A DNA stretch of 26,646 nt from Hyphococcus sp. (GTDB taxonomy: Bacteria > Pseudomonadota > Alphaproteobacteria > Caulobacterales > Parvularculaceae). Both the position numbers and the translations under genes were made by a program. Shown here piece by piece: positions 15,146 through 23,681 of the stretch. The notes beneath the pieces were generated by a model. That model did no database searches and was not told where the DNA came from. It was given only the letters and a program-made list of their open reading frames with translations. The stretch spans positions 1 through 26,646 of the forward strand of contig BQJH01000007.1 of the NCBI GenBank assembly GCA_021604605.1, written 5' to 3'. Position 1 is the first letter of the stretch, and the number at the start of each line of letters is the position of its first letter.

Positions 15146-15949
15146 TTAACGCTTGAGCATCCACTCATGCGCCGGATCATTGTTGATCAACCAGGTTCGC
15201 CTTGGCCCCGCCATGACGTTGAGATAATACATATCGTAGCCATGCGCCGCGCCAACCGGATGGTAGCCGCGTGGAACCATCACTACGTCGCCGTCCTCAA
15301 CGCACAGAGTTTCATCTAGACTACGGTCATCGGTGTAAACACGCTGGAAACCAAAACCTTGCGTAGGGTTCATTCGGTAATAGTAGGTTTCCTCAAGAGC
15401 GGATTCTGCCGGCAGGTTATCGCTGTCATGTTTGTGTGGCGGATAACTCGACCAGTTCCCGGCGGGCGTGATGACCTCGGCAATGAGAAGGCTATCCGCA
15501 GGCTCGGTTTCGGGAAGAACATTACGTACGAACCGGCGATTGGAGCCTGATCCCCGGTCATCAACGCCAATCTCTGCGGGCTTGATAAGACGAGGCTCGA
15601 TACGCGACCATCCGGGCGCCGTACATATTGCGATTTCCAATGATGTTAATGCCTCGATCTCACAAACAGCGTCTGCAGGCGCATAACACGCATAGGGCGC
15701 TTCATCGTCAAACACACCAGCTCTGCCGCCGATTTGGCCAAAATCAATCGCATCGACCCGTATTTGGGCGCGTCCTGCGAGTATAACAAAACAAGTCTCG
15801 CGATCACGTACGGAATGCCTGATGGTCTGGCCCTCACGGCAGCTGTGGACGCTGAATCCGACATAACGCCAGCCGGCTGACTCTGGCGTTATATTGAGTA
15901 CGCATCCGCTATCATCTGGCTCGGTCGGCCGAATGCGGAGACCGGACAT
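15146..15949 (-). CDS. iolB: 5-deoxy-glucuronate isomerase
   Basis: The 267-aa protein is close to the usual IolB length of about 270. It is a double cupin with the metal-binding segment YPPHKHD, the following Glu in LEETYYYRMNP, and VPRGYHPVGAAHGYDMYYLNVMAG near the C-terminus. It isomerises 5-deoxy-D-glucuronate to 2-deoxy-5-keto-D-gluconate, the fourth step of myo-inositol catabolism, in the cytoplasm. AAAGGGG lies 8 nt before the ATG. It is 18 nt downstream of iolE and upstream of iolA, within one operon. Confidence 0.95.
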   Translation of the reverse strand: MSGLRIRPTEPDDSGCVLNITPESAGWRYVGFSVHSCREGQTIRHSVRDRETCFVILAGRAQIRVDAIDFGQIGGRAGVFDDEAPYACYAPADAVCEIEALTSLEIAICTAPGWSRIEPRLIKPAEIGVDDRGSGSNRRFVRNVLPETEPADSLLIAEVITPAGNWSSYPPHKHDSDNLPAESALEETYYYRMNPTQGFGFQRVYTDDRSLDETLCVEDGDVVMVPRGYHPVGAAHGYDMYYLNVMAGPRRTWLINNDPAHEWMLKR

Positions 15950-15967
15950 GCAACAACCCCTTTCCTG

Positions 15968-16861
15968 TTACCCTTCGACAAGCAATGTTTTCTGAGAAAG
16001 TTTTTTCAGCGTTTTAAGGCCTAACGCCGAATATTCTTTCGGCGGCGCTTTAGCAGGGTCTTGCTCCGCCTCGACAATGATCCAACCGCTATATTGAATT
16101 GCTTTCAGCGCTTCAAAAACGGGCGTGAAATCGAGGTCGCCATCACCGGGCGCCGTAAACATGCCCTCGATAACGCCGTCCAGAAAGCTGGCGCCGCGCA
16201 CTCTGGTGTCTTCAAGCGTAGCTTGCCGGATGTCCTTACAATGAACATGAACAATACGATCCGGGTATTTTGAGATAGCGCTTGCCGCATCAATTCCGCC
16301 GGCTGCCGCATGCCCGGTGTCGAGAACAAGCCCAACATTATCGTTCGTACCTTGCAGAAATCTGTCCAAGTCGTCGCCCTTCTCGACGATCGTCCCGAGA
16401 TGATGATGATATGCAAGGCGCAGTCCCTGATCAGCGATGTAATTGCCGACACGCGACATCCTGTTGCAAAACATCCTCCAATCTTCTGAGGCGACTGTGG
16501 GCTGATCTTTGAGCGGCGTAGCGCGGCTCGTATGAGTTGCGTTGCTGGTTTCCGCGATAATGAAAACATCGCAGCCGAGAGTTTTCAACAGGCCAAGATG
16601 CGCCTGAAGCGCCTCAATTTCTGCTTTCTCATCACGCAATAAGAGGTTCGAGCTATACCAGCCGCCAACTAGCTTCAGGTCATAGGATTTTAGAATAGGT
16701 GCAAGGACAGCACCGTCGCGCGGGAACTTGCCACCGAGTTCGACGCCGTCAAACCCGATTTCTCGGATATCTGAAAGGCAGGCATCGAGGGTCGTTTCCC
16801 CACCCAGCGATGGCAGATCATCATTTGTCCACGCAATAGGGCTCACGCCATATTTAATCAT
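15968..16861 (-). CDS. iolE: Myo-inosose-2 dehydratase
   Basis: The 297-aa TIM-barrel protein of the xylose-isomerase-like superfamily has IolE hallmarks: GVSPIAWTNDDLP at the N-terminus, IGFDGVELGGKFP, LAYHHHLGTIVE, LVLDTGHAAAGG, IVHVHCKDIR and GWIIVEAEQDP. These include the His/Asp/Glu metal ligands. It removes water from 2-keto-myo-inositol (scyllo-inosose), giving the trihydroxycyclohexane-dione used by IolD. The ATG at 16861 overlaps the iolD stop as ATGA, showing translational coupling; a longer frame opening inside iolD would carry an unrelated N-terminal extension and is rejected. Confidence 0.95.
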   Translation of the reverse strand: MIKYGVSPIAWTNDDLPSLGGETTLDACLSDIREIGFDGVELGGKFPRDGAVLAPILKSYDLKLVGGWYSSNLLLRDEKAEIEALQAHLGLLKTLGCDVFIIAETSNATHTSRATPLKDQPTVASEDWRMFCNRMSRVGNYIADQGLRLAYHHHLGTIVEKGDDLDRFLQGTNDNVGLVLDTGHAAAGGIDAASAISKYPDRIVHVHCKDIRQATLEDTRVRGASFLDGVIEGMFTAPGDGDLDFTPVFEALKAIQYSGWIIVEAEQDPAKAPPKEYSALGLKTLKKLSQKTLLVEG

Positions 16862-18711
16862 TCTGATTCTCTTTCCCGAATACGCGTGAGCGCGGCATCG
16901 TATTCTTTCCGCGCTTCCCGCACTTCTTTGCGCTGGGATACTTCCGGAACGGCGACATCCCACCAATGCCCTCCTGCTTCAGTGGTGCGATCAGGATCGG
17001 TTTCAATGACAATCACGCTTGTATGTTCGTTTTCTTTTGCGCGCTGAAGCGCTTTTTCAAGCGCCTCGATATTGGTTACCTTTTCGGATTGTGCGCCAAG
17101 GCTGCGCGCATGTGCAGCAAAATCAATTTCAGGCATCACTTTTTGATGAGCATCCTTCATCAAATTGTTGAAAGGAGCACCGCCAGTGGCGACCTGAAGT
17201 CGATTGATACAACCGAACCCCCGGTTGTCGAGCACTATGATAGTTAGTTTTTGCCCTAACAAAATCGACGTCGCTATTTCGGAATTCGCCATCAAATAGC
17301 TGCCGTCACCGACCATTACAAAAACATTGGGTGCGCCTACCGCCATCTTGACGCCCAACCCGCCAGCAATTTCGTATCCCATGCATGAATACCCGTATTC
17401 GACATGGTAGCCGCCGGCTGCTTCCGACCGCCACAGCTTATGCAACTCGCCTGGTAAGCCTCCGGCCGCGCATACGACGACATCGCCTCGCTCCGCCGAT
17501 CTGTTTACGGCGCCGATAACTTGCGCATCCGAAGGAACATTGGAGCCATCGTCGCGAGTTGCCTGCGCAGCCGACAAACGCCAGTCGTCACGCCAAGCAG
17601 CGCACTGAGCTTTCCATTCCGCCGAAACGGCGTAACTTCGCACAAGCGACGACAGCGCATCTAAGGTCGCGCCCGCATCGCCCACTACTGGGATGCCCAT
17701 GTGTTTGCGCGCGTCAAATGCAGAAATATTAATATGAACGAGTTTTTGCCCTAATTTTCCGAGCAAGCTTTTCGATCCAGTGGTGAAGTCCTGAAGGCGC
17801 GTGCCAACACCAATAATCAGGTCTGCTTCCCTGGCGGCGGCGTTTGCCGCGCTGGAACCAGTCACGCCAATAGCGCCTAGGTTACATTGATGGTCATGCG
17901 AGAGAGAACTTTTGCCGGCCTGGGTTTCGGCGACCGGAATCCCTTTGGATTCTGCAAACGCTGCAAGCGTGGATTCAGCACCACTGTAAAGAACGCCGCC
18001 GCCCGCCACGATCAGAGGCTTCTTGCTCGCTTCCAGCTCCTGAACCAACTGCGAAAGTTCTTCATTGTCTGCGCGCGGGCGGCGGAATTTCCACACCTTT
18101 TCTTTAAAAACGTCTGCAGGAAAATCATAAGCTTCGGCTTGTGTATCCTGACACAGCGCCAGCGTTACTGGCCCGCATGAGGCGGGGTCCATCATTGTCG
18201 CCATGGCGCGCGGCAATGCATTCAATAATTGCTCCGGGCGCGTAATCCGGTCGAAATAGTTTGATACTGGCCGAAAACAATCATTGGCCGATATGGCGCC
18301 GTCTTGCTGCGCTTCAATCTGCTGAAGCACCGGGTCCGGACGACGGCTTGCGAAAACATCGCCGGGAAGAAATAGCACGGGCAGCCTGTTGACATGAGCG
18401 AGTGCCGCGGCGGTCACCATGTTGGTGGCCCCAGGACCAATTGACGTCGTACAAACCATTGAACGGCGGCGGCGACTGGCCTTGGCGAATGCGATCGCCG
18501 CGTGCGCCATGGATTGTTCATTATGCGCACGATAAGTGGGAAGGCTTTCTCTAACTTCATAGAGCGCTTCGCCCAGAGCCGATACATTGCCGTGTCCGAA
18601 TATGGCCCAGGCGCCGGCGAAATACGGAATAACGCCGCTATCGGTTTCCACCATTTGCGCCTGAAGATATCGAACCAGGGCCTGAGCGGCTGTCAGTCTT
18701 ATTGAAGCCAT
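16858..18711 (-). CDS. iolD: 3D-(3,5/4)-trihydroxycyclohexane-1,2-dione hydrolase (ThDP enzyme)
   Basis: The 617-aa thiamine-diphosphate enzyme hydrolyses the cyclic dione to 5-deoxy-D-glucuronate, opening the inositol ring. The N-terminal pyrimidine domain has the activating glutamate in YRAHNEQSMAHAA. The central domain contains LIIGVGTRLQDFTTGSK. The C-terminal domain has the ThDP motif GDGSYLM...LDNRGFGCINRLQ, and the protein ends in a charged helical tail. Its length fits the usual IolD of about 610-640 residues. The start lies 3 nt after the iolC stop and the 3' end overlaps iolE by 4 nt, so iolC, iolD and iolE are tightly coupled. Confidence 0.96.
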   Translation of the reverse strand: MASIRLTAAQALVRYLQAQMVETDSGVIPYFAGAWAIFGHGNVSALGEALYEVRESLPTYRAHNEQSMAHAAIAFAKASRRRRSMVCTTSIGPGATNMVTAAALAHVNRLPVLFLPGDVFASRRPDPVLQQIEAQQDGAISANDCFRPVSNYFDRITRPEQLLNALPRAMATMMDPASCGPVTLALCQDTQAEAYDFPADVFKEKVWKFRRPRADNEELSQLVQELEASKKPLIVAGGGVLYSGAESTLAAFAESKGIPVAETQAGKSSLSHDHQCNLGAIGVTGSSAANAAAREADLIIGVGTRLQDFTTGSKSLLGKLGQKLVHINISAFDARKHMGIPVVGDAGATLDALSSLVRSYAVSAEWKAQCAAWRDDWRLSAAQATRDDGSNVPSDAQVIGAVNRSAERGDVVVCAAGGLPGELHKLWRSEAAGGYHVEYGYSCMGYEIAGGLGVKMAVGAPNVFVMVGDGSYLMANSEIATSILLGQKLTIIVLDNRGFGCINRLQVATGGAPFNNLMKDAHQKVMPEIDFAAHARSLGAQSEKVTNIEALEKALQRAKENEHTSVIVIETDPDRTTEAGGHWWDVAVPEVSQRKEVREARKEYDAALTRIRERESE

Positions 18712-18714
18712 GGA

Positions 18715-20640
18715 CTAATTCCGTTCTCGCGCAGCCTGTTTCGCAGCATCCCAGCCTTTGACCAAACGTTTAAAATTGCGCATCAATTCTGACTTCAATT
18801 CCTCATCAGTTATTTTTCCCGCGAGCCAATGCTTCGCCGCGCCATTAAAAATAGTGCGGCCGACGGCAAATCCCTTCACCAGATGGCACCTTGCTGCAGC
18901 CGAAAAGGAGTTTATCAAATCGTTTTCCTCGGCTGAAAGTCCTAAAACAACGATTCCTCTGCAATAAGCGTCATTCTCCAAAATCGCCGTTTCGATTGCT
19001 TTCCATACACCGTCATTGTTTGATGGCTCCAGTTTCCACCAATCAGGATAAACTCCAAGGCTATAAATTTTTCGGATGACGGATGCCGTTGTCGTCTCGT
19101 CACATTCACCGTGTTTTGACGCAATTATCTCAACAAGCAATTCGTGTCTGGTCCGCCTGCAGGCGTCAAACAGCCGGATGAGCTGCCGTTGCTGAGCCTG
19201 TTCCAATTGATCGGGATCATCTGGATGATAAAAAAGCAGGCACTTAACGACATGGTTCAGCGGCCATTCACTGATTTCCATGCCGATGTCGCCCTGCTGC
19301 TCAAAGGCCAGCGGTCTTGATCCGGGCAACTCAACAGGTCTGCCAATCCAGTACGGAAAATCGGCGGCGATTTCGAGCGCCCTTTTGCCATATCGCCCGT
19401 CAAGCAAAACACCGAAGGTTGGATCGCCTTGAGCAATTTCATGAACACCCTCAAAGGCAAGGCGCTTTAAGGTATCCAGCCGTCCAATATCTGCGTCGAA
19501 TTCCCGGGCGAGATCTTCCAATTGCGTGCGGTGATCGATTGCCAGAACTTTAAGAGATTCGTAGTTCATAGCGCGCGTTGTCGACCAGTGAATATTTTCA
19601 AGCTGAACATCTTCCCGCAACCTAACCGGCCGCGCATTGTTCTCCAGAAAATAATCAAGCTCTAGCTCTGTCGGCATCGCCGGAGCGCAGCCATGCCGCG
19701 ATACTACAATGGCGCCGGCCGCATTAGCGAGCCGGCAACATTCCGCGGTTTCAGCGCCTCGTAACCAGCCCTTCAAAAAGCCGCTCATAAAAGCGTCACC
19801 GGCGCCAAGTACGTTAAATACTTCAACGGGAAACCCTTCGCCATCTATCCCGTCTTCGAGGCGGTCCGGTATCTCATCTTCGAACGCCACACAGCCAAGC
19901 GGGCCCCGTTTGCACACAATAAGGGCCCGCGTATCCCTGCGGATATTTTTTATCGCTGCAATAGTGTTTGTGGCGCCGCCAAGAATATGTATTTCTTCTT
20001 CCGTCCCCACCACTAAATCACAGTCAGGAAGTATTTGCTGCAAGACATGGGTGACTTCTTCGTTTGTCACAAACCTGTCTTCCCCGCGGTCAGGCTTTGT
20101 CAGCCCCCACAATACAGGACGGTAATCGATATCGAAAACCACTTTCCGGCCGGCGTCTTTCGCTATACGGATCGCCGTAAGGCATGCGTCTCGCGGGGCC
20201 GGCTTCGAAAAGTGTGTTCCAGTGACAAGAATAGATGCTGATGAGGCTATGTACTTCGGGTCAATATCTTCGACGCAAAGCGCCATGTCCGCGCAGTTTT
20301 CCCGGTAAAATATCAGCGGGAATTGTTCCTGATCCCTTATGCCCAGGATTACGAGCCCTGTGAGGCGCTCATCATCGACAACGATGCCTTGCGTCCCGAC
20401 CCCTTCCCGCTCCATCTGCTCGCTGATGAAGCGTCCCATATGGTCGTCTCCCACGCGGGTAATAATCCCGCTAGACAACCCTAGCCGCGCAGATCCTATC
20501 GCAATATTGGCCGGACAACCGCCAACATATTTGGCGAAAGACCCCATATCTTCAAGGCGACCGCCTACCTGCGCGCCATAAAGGTCGATACCGGCCCGTC
20601 CGATTGTGATAACATCGATTTCGGCTTCCGGCGCGCTCAT
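18715..20640 (-). CDS. iolC: 5-dehydro-2-deoxygluconokinase fused to DUF2090 aldolase-like domain
   Basis: The 641-aa protein has two parts. Residues about 1-335 form a PfkB sugar kinase, with GRAGIDLYG, YVGGCPANIAIG and the catalytic FNVLGAGDAFMSGF; it phosphorylates 2-deoxy-5-keto-gluconate. Residues about 345-641 are a DUF2090 domain (LAIDHRTQLEDLARE, LLVEIIASKHGE, GVYPDWWKLEP, FAVGRTIFNGAAKHWLAG), proposed to be a Schiff-base-type aldolase that splits the phosphorylated product into DHAP and malonic semialdehyde. No separate iolJ is seen here, consistent with the fusion supplying both steps. GAACAGGAG precedes the ATG. It is the first gene of iolCDEBA, with a promoter and operator just upstream. 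Confidence 0.95.
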   Translation of the reverse strand: MSAPEAEIDVITIGRAGIDLYGAQVGGRLEDMGSFAKYVGGCPANIAIGSARLGLSSGIITRVGDDHMGRFISEQMEREGVGTQGIVVDDERLTGLVILGIRDQEQFPLIFYRENCADMALCVEDIDPKYIASSASILVTGTHFSKPAPRDACLTAIRIAKDAGRKVVFDIDYRPVLWGLTKPDRGEDRFVTNEEVTHVLQQILPDCDLVVGTEEEIHILGGATNTIAAIKNIRRDTRALIVCKRGPLGCVAFEDEIPDRLEDGIDGEGFPVEVFNVLGAGDAFMSGFLKGWLRGAETAECCRLANAAGAIVVSRHGCAPAMPTELELDYFLENNARPVRLREDVQLENIHWSTTRAMNYESLKVLAIDHRTQLEDLAREFDADIGRLDTLKRLAFEGVHEIAQGDPTFGVLLDGRYGKRALEIAADFPYWIGRPVELPGSRPLAFEQQGDIGMEISEWPLNHVVKCLLFYHPDDPDQLEQAQQRQLIRLFDACRRTRHELLVEIIASKHGECDETTTASVIRKIYSLGVYPDWWKLEPSNNDGVWKAIETAILENDAYCRGIVVLGLSAEENDLINSFSAAARCHLVKGFAVGRTIFNGAAKHWLAGKITDEELKSELMRNFKRLVKGWDAAKQAARERN

Positions 20641-20675
20641 TTTAGCTCCTGTTCAATCTGGCCATCCAGCATGCT

Positions 20676-20709
20676 TGTAATATATATTCCATTTATTTCT
20701 TTTTTGCAA
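20676..20709 (-). promoter_or_regulatory. iolCDEBA promoter with IolR-like box B1
   Basis: On the minus strand TTGCAA (20704-20709), a 17-bp spacer and TATATA (20681-20686) make a good sigma-70 promoter about 40 bp before iolC. The box TGTAATATATATTCCA (20676-20691), minus-strand TGGAATATATATTACA, overlaps the -10. It differs at one position from a perfect palindrome of TGGAATAT. This is the best of the boxes found. Confidence 0.65.
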
Positions 20710-20724
20710 TTGTTGTTTCAAAAA

Positions 20725-20740
20725 TGAAATATATCGTGTA
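20725..20740 (+). promoter_or_regulatory. Weaker IolR-like box B2 upstream of the second dehydrogenase gene
   Basis: TGAAATATATCGTGTA shares the TGRAATATAT half with the stronger boxes and lies 49 bp from B1, between the divergent starts. It may serve the plus-strand dehydrogenase gene or cooperate with B1. Its right half is poor (11 of 16 against the palindrome). Confidence 0.35.
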
Positions 20741-20773
20741 GCATCAGAGGCTTAAAACTCGGGATCATCCTTC

Positions 20774-21916
20774 ATGACCAAACTAAAAATTGGCCTCGTC
20801 GGGACAGGATATATCGGAAAAATTCATGCGCTCGGGTTTCGGAACGCACAAGCACTGTTTCCTGACCTACCCCCGATAGAGCTTACCACAATCTGTGATG
20901 CTGAAGCGGATCGCGCAGAAAGGATGCGTAAGGAGCTGGGGTTTCTCTATGCAACAGATCGCTGGCGCAACGTTGTCGAAGATCCAGAACTAAATATCAT
21001 TGCAATCGCAACCCCGAATTTCCTGCACCACGAAATGGCGACCGCAGCACTAAAGAGCGGGAAACATGTCTACTGTGAAAAACCGATGGGTGTCTCACTG
21101 GATGAAGCGTGTGACATGGCTGATGCAGCAGCCCGCGCCAATGCTCGCACTTTGCTTGCATATAACTATTTGCGCAGTCCCGCCTTTATTCACGCTCAAA
21201 AACTGGTTCGCGGTGGGCGCATCGGGAGAATCTTCTATTTCCGGGGTGTTTATGAGGAAGAATATATGGCGGATGCTGAAGTTCCCTTCAGCTGGCGATG
21301 TGAAAAGGTGTCCGCCGGCGCCGGCGCGCTTGGAGATTTAGGCTCTCATCTTTTGTGTGCAGCTGTTTCATTGCTGGGGGCGCCTTTGGAGGTTTCCGCT
21401 GATATCAACACCGTCATCCCGACACGCCTGCTTGCCGGCGAGAATGCCAAACAGCGAACTGTAGAAAATGAAGATATCGCCCATGCTCTGCTGCGGTTTC
21501 CTGAAGGCGTAACAGCCACATTCATGACAAGTAGGGTTTCATGGGGACGCAAAAACCATCTTTCATTCGAAATCTATGGTGAAAATGGCTCCATTCGGTT
21601 TGATCAGGAGCGCTTGAACGAATTACAGTTTTTCGAAAAAGACGTAGCAGAATCAGAAAATGGTTACCGCACGATTCTCACAGGACCGTCCCATCCGCCG
21701 TATGATCATTTTATTCCTTCCGCCGGACACCAAATTGGTTTCAATGACCTAAAGACCATTGAAATCGCCGAGTTTATCAAAGCCATTTCTGAAAAATCGC
21801 CGCTTTTCCCATCATTCCATGATGGCGTTACGATAGAAAAAACGATGGATGCGATCCTGCAATCCGCGGCATCCAGAAAATGGGTTACGGTAGACGCCCC
21901 CATTGAATTGAATTGA
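20774..21916 (+). CDS. Gfo/Idh/MocA family oxidoreductase (inositol-related?)
   Basis: The 380-aa protein has an N-terminal Rossmann domain (GLVGTGYIGKIHA, residues 7-19). It has the catalytic lysine in CEKPMG (Lys103) and the D-x-x-x-H pair in GDLGSH (Asp188, His192). The C-terminal beta-sheet domain extends beyond that of IolG. It is an NAD(P)-dependent sugar or cyclitol dehydrogenase, distinct from the iolG product at 24641-25636. Location between iolC and the symporter suggests oxidation of another inositol isomer (scyllo-, D-chiro-) or an isomerisation step feeding the pathway. This would matter because environmental phytate includes non-myo forms. The substrate is not readable from sequence. 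It is divergent from iolC and probably shares its control region. Confidence 0.88.
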   Translation: MTKLKIGLVGTGYIGKIHALGFRNAQALFPDLPPIELTTICDAEADRAERMRKELGFLYATDRWRNVVEDPELNIIAIATPNFLHHEMATAALKSGKHVYCEKPMGVSLDEACDMADAAARANARTLLAYNYLRSPAFIHAQKLVRGGRIGRIFYFRGVYEEEYMADAEVPFSWRCEKVSAGAGALGDLGSHLLCAAVSLLGAPLEVSADINTVIPTRLLAGENAKQRTVENEDIAHALLRFPEGVTATFMTSRVSWGRKNHLSFEIYGENGSIRFDQERLNELQFFEKDVAESENGYRTILTGPSHPPYDHFIPSAGHQIGFNDLKTIEIAEFIKAISEKSPLFPSFHDGVTIEKTMDAILQSAASRKWVTVDAPIELN

Positions 21917-21918
21917 TA

Positions 21919-21943
21919 TTTCATTCTTTACAAAGAATGGAAA
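21919..21943 (+). promoter_or_regulatory. Near-perfect inverted repeat before the symporter gene
   Basis: CATTCTTT (21922-21929) and AAAGAATG (21932-21939) are perfect arms two bases apart, with flanking TTT and GAAA extending the symmetry. The tiny centre makes it more like a protein-binding site than an RNA hairpin. It starts 3 bp after the dehydrogenase stop, about 107 bp before the symporter ATG. A weak TTTACA-N17-TCTAGT promoter overlaps it. Function unknown. Confidence 0.35.
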
Positions 21944-22049
21944 GTTTGTTCTAGTCCCCAGAGAAGCAAAACAAAAAATCGCTAGGCTTGCGATCAGCAC
22001 TTCGAGCCTGGCCAATATTACGCTTCCATTCAGGGTTGGGAAACGTCGC

Positions 22050-23672
22050 ATGCTGTGGACCATTATATCATTCCTATTCTGCACTTCAGCAGTTGGCGTC
22101 ATTGTTTATTTAATGACGCGACGGGACAACCTTTCCGGTTCCGATGAATATTTTCTTGGCGGACGGCAGCTTACTGCCTGGGTGATTGCTGGCTCTCTCA
22201 TACTGACAAATTTGTCTACAGAGCATTTAATCGGGCTAAACGGCGACGCGTTCAATCACACTGTTGCTGTGATGGCGTGGGAAACCACGGCCGCGCTCGC
22301 GATGGTGCTGACTGCGCTGTACTTTCTCCCTCGATATTTGAAGCGCGGCCTGACAACGATCCCGCAGTTTCTTGGTGAACGATTCGACAACACCACCGCG
22401 ACTATCGCGACGTTTCTGTTTTTGTTTTCTTATGTAATCGCAATTCTGCCAGTGGTGCTTTTGTTCGGGGCGTCCGGATTAGAGTCGCTTTTCAGCGTCT
22501 CGGAAAATCTCGGCATCGGCCGTTCCGGCGCGATGTGGGTTATTATCTGGCTGGTCGGCACAATAGGGTCGCTTTACGCTATCTTTGGTGGTCTGCGCGC
22601 AGTCGCCCTGTCCGACACAATCAACGGCGTCGGATTTCTCGCGATTGGTCTCTTGATCCCCGTACTGGGACTTCTGGCGATCGGAAATGGCGATATCGGC
22701 GCGGGCCTGTCAGAACTCTATACGGAAGAGCAGCCCAAGTTTGATATCACTGGTGACGAGCCTGGCTCGTTTCTGCCGTTTAGCGTGTTGTTCACAGGCA
22801 TGGTCATCAACCAGATCTTCTTCTGGTGCGCCAACCAGTCAATCATGCAACGCGCGCTCGGAGCAAAAAATCTGAAGGAAGGGCAAAAAGGCGTTCTCAT
22901 CGCCGCTGGATTTAAGCTGCTCGGTCCTTTGATCATTGTTCTCCCCGGTGTGATTGCATTCCATATGTTCAAAAATGAGCTTTCGCCGGACCAATCCATG
23001 CTTGCCTACCCGACGCTCGTAAAAGCTGTGTTGCCTCCCGCTTTGCAGGGACTTTTTGCAGCAGTGATGGTCGGCGCAGTACTGAGTACGTTCAACAGCG
23101 TACTTAACAGTTCCGCGACCCTGTTTAGCAAGAATGTTTATGAGACACTGATCAACAAGTCGGCGACCCCGAAACAAATCGTCCGTTCTGGACGCATTTG
23201 CAGTATTATTCTCGCTATTGGCGCGATGACCATTGCTCCGATGATCGACACCAGCGGAAGCGTCTACAATTATTTGCAAACAATCAACGCGACGTTCTTT
23301 GGCCCAATGCTCGCCGTGATACTTGCAGGCTATATGACCAAATGGGCGTCTGCAGCCGCGGCTAAGACAGGTCTGATTGTGGGACCAATCCTATTCTACT
23401 TGCTTGTATTCGCTTACGGCGACGCCGTGCAGTCTAACCTGAAATCTGTTTTAGGGCTTGAGCACGACATCCATTTTCTACATTTCCTCGCGGCCGTATT
23501 CCTGGTGACGCTACTGATACTATGGTTAGTCAGCAAAATCGCGCCAGCGAAGACCGTCTACCGCGCAGAGCATTCGAATGATGTCGACTTAACCCCGTGG
23601 CGTTTCGCCAAACCGGTATCCATCCTGATCGCGATAATAACTATCGGAACTTACATCATGTTGGCGCAATAG
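22050..23672 (+). CDS. Sodium:solute symporter (SSS family), probable inositol importer
   Basis: The 540-aa inner-membrane protein has about 13-14 hydrophobic segments typical of SLC5/SSS carriers. It opens with a periplasmic-side helix and YFLGGRQLTAWVIAGSLILTN. Family features include NLSTEHLIGLNGDAF, the GGLRAVALSDTING segment (the usual SSS sodium-site helix region), and ANQSIMQRALGAKNLKEGQKG. Eukaryotic SMIT carriers use this fold to import myo-inositol with sodium. Here, amid all the iol genes and with no ABC inositol transporter or IolT-like MFS carrier in sight, it is the best candidate for bringing free inositol into the cytoplasm. GGGAAACG lies ahead of the ATG. It converges with the RpiR gene, 9 bp apart. 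Confidence 0.9.
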   Translation: MLWTIISFLFCTSAVGVIVYLMTRRDNLSGSDEYFLGGRQLTAWVIAGSLILTNLSTEHLIGLNGDAFNHTVAVMAWETTAALAMVLTALYFLPRYLKRGLTTIPQFLGERFDNTTATIATFLFLFSYVIAILPVVLLFGASGLESLFSVSENLGIGRSGAMWVIIWLVGTIGSLYAIFGGLRAVALSDTINGVGFLAIGLLIPVLGLLAIGNGDIGAGLSELYTEEQPKFDITGDEPGSFLPFSVLFTGMVINQIFFWCANQSIMQRALGAKNLKEGQKGVLIAAGFKLLGPLIIVLPGVIAFHMFKNELSPDQSMLAYPTLVKAVLPPALQGLFAAVMVGAVLSTFNSVLNSSATLFSKNVYETLINKSATPKQIVRSGRICSIILAIGAMTIAPMIDTSGSVYNYLQTINATFFGPMLAVILAGYMTKWASAAAAKTGLIVGPILFYLLVFAYGDAVQSNLKSVLGLEHDIHFLHFLAAVFLVTLLILWLVSKIAPAKTVYRAEHSNDVDLTPWRFAKPVSILIAIITIGTYIMLAQ

Positions 23673-23681
23673 CCTCGTTGT

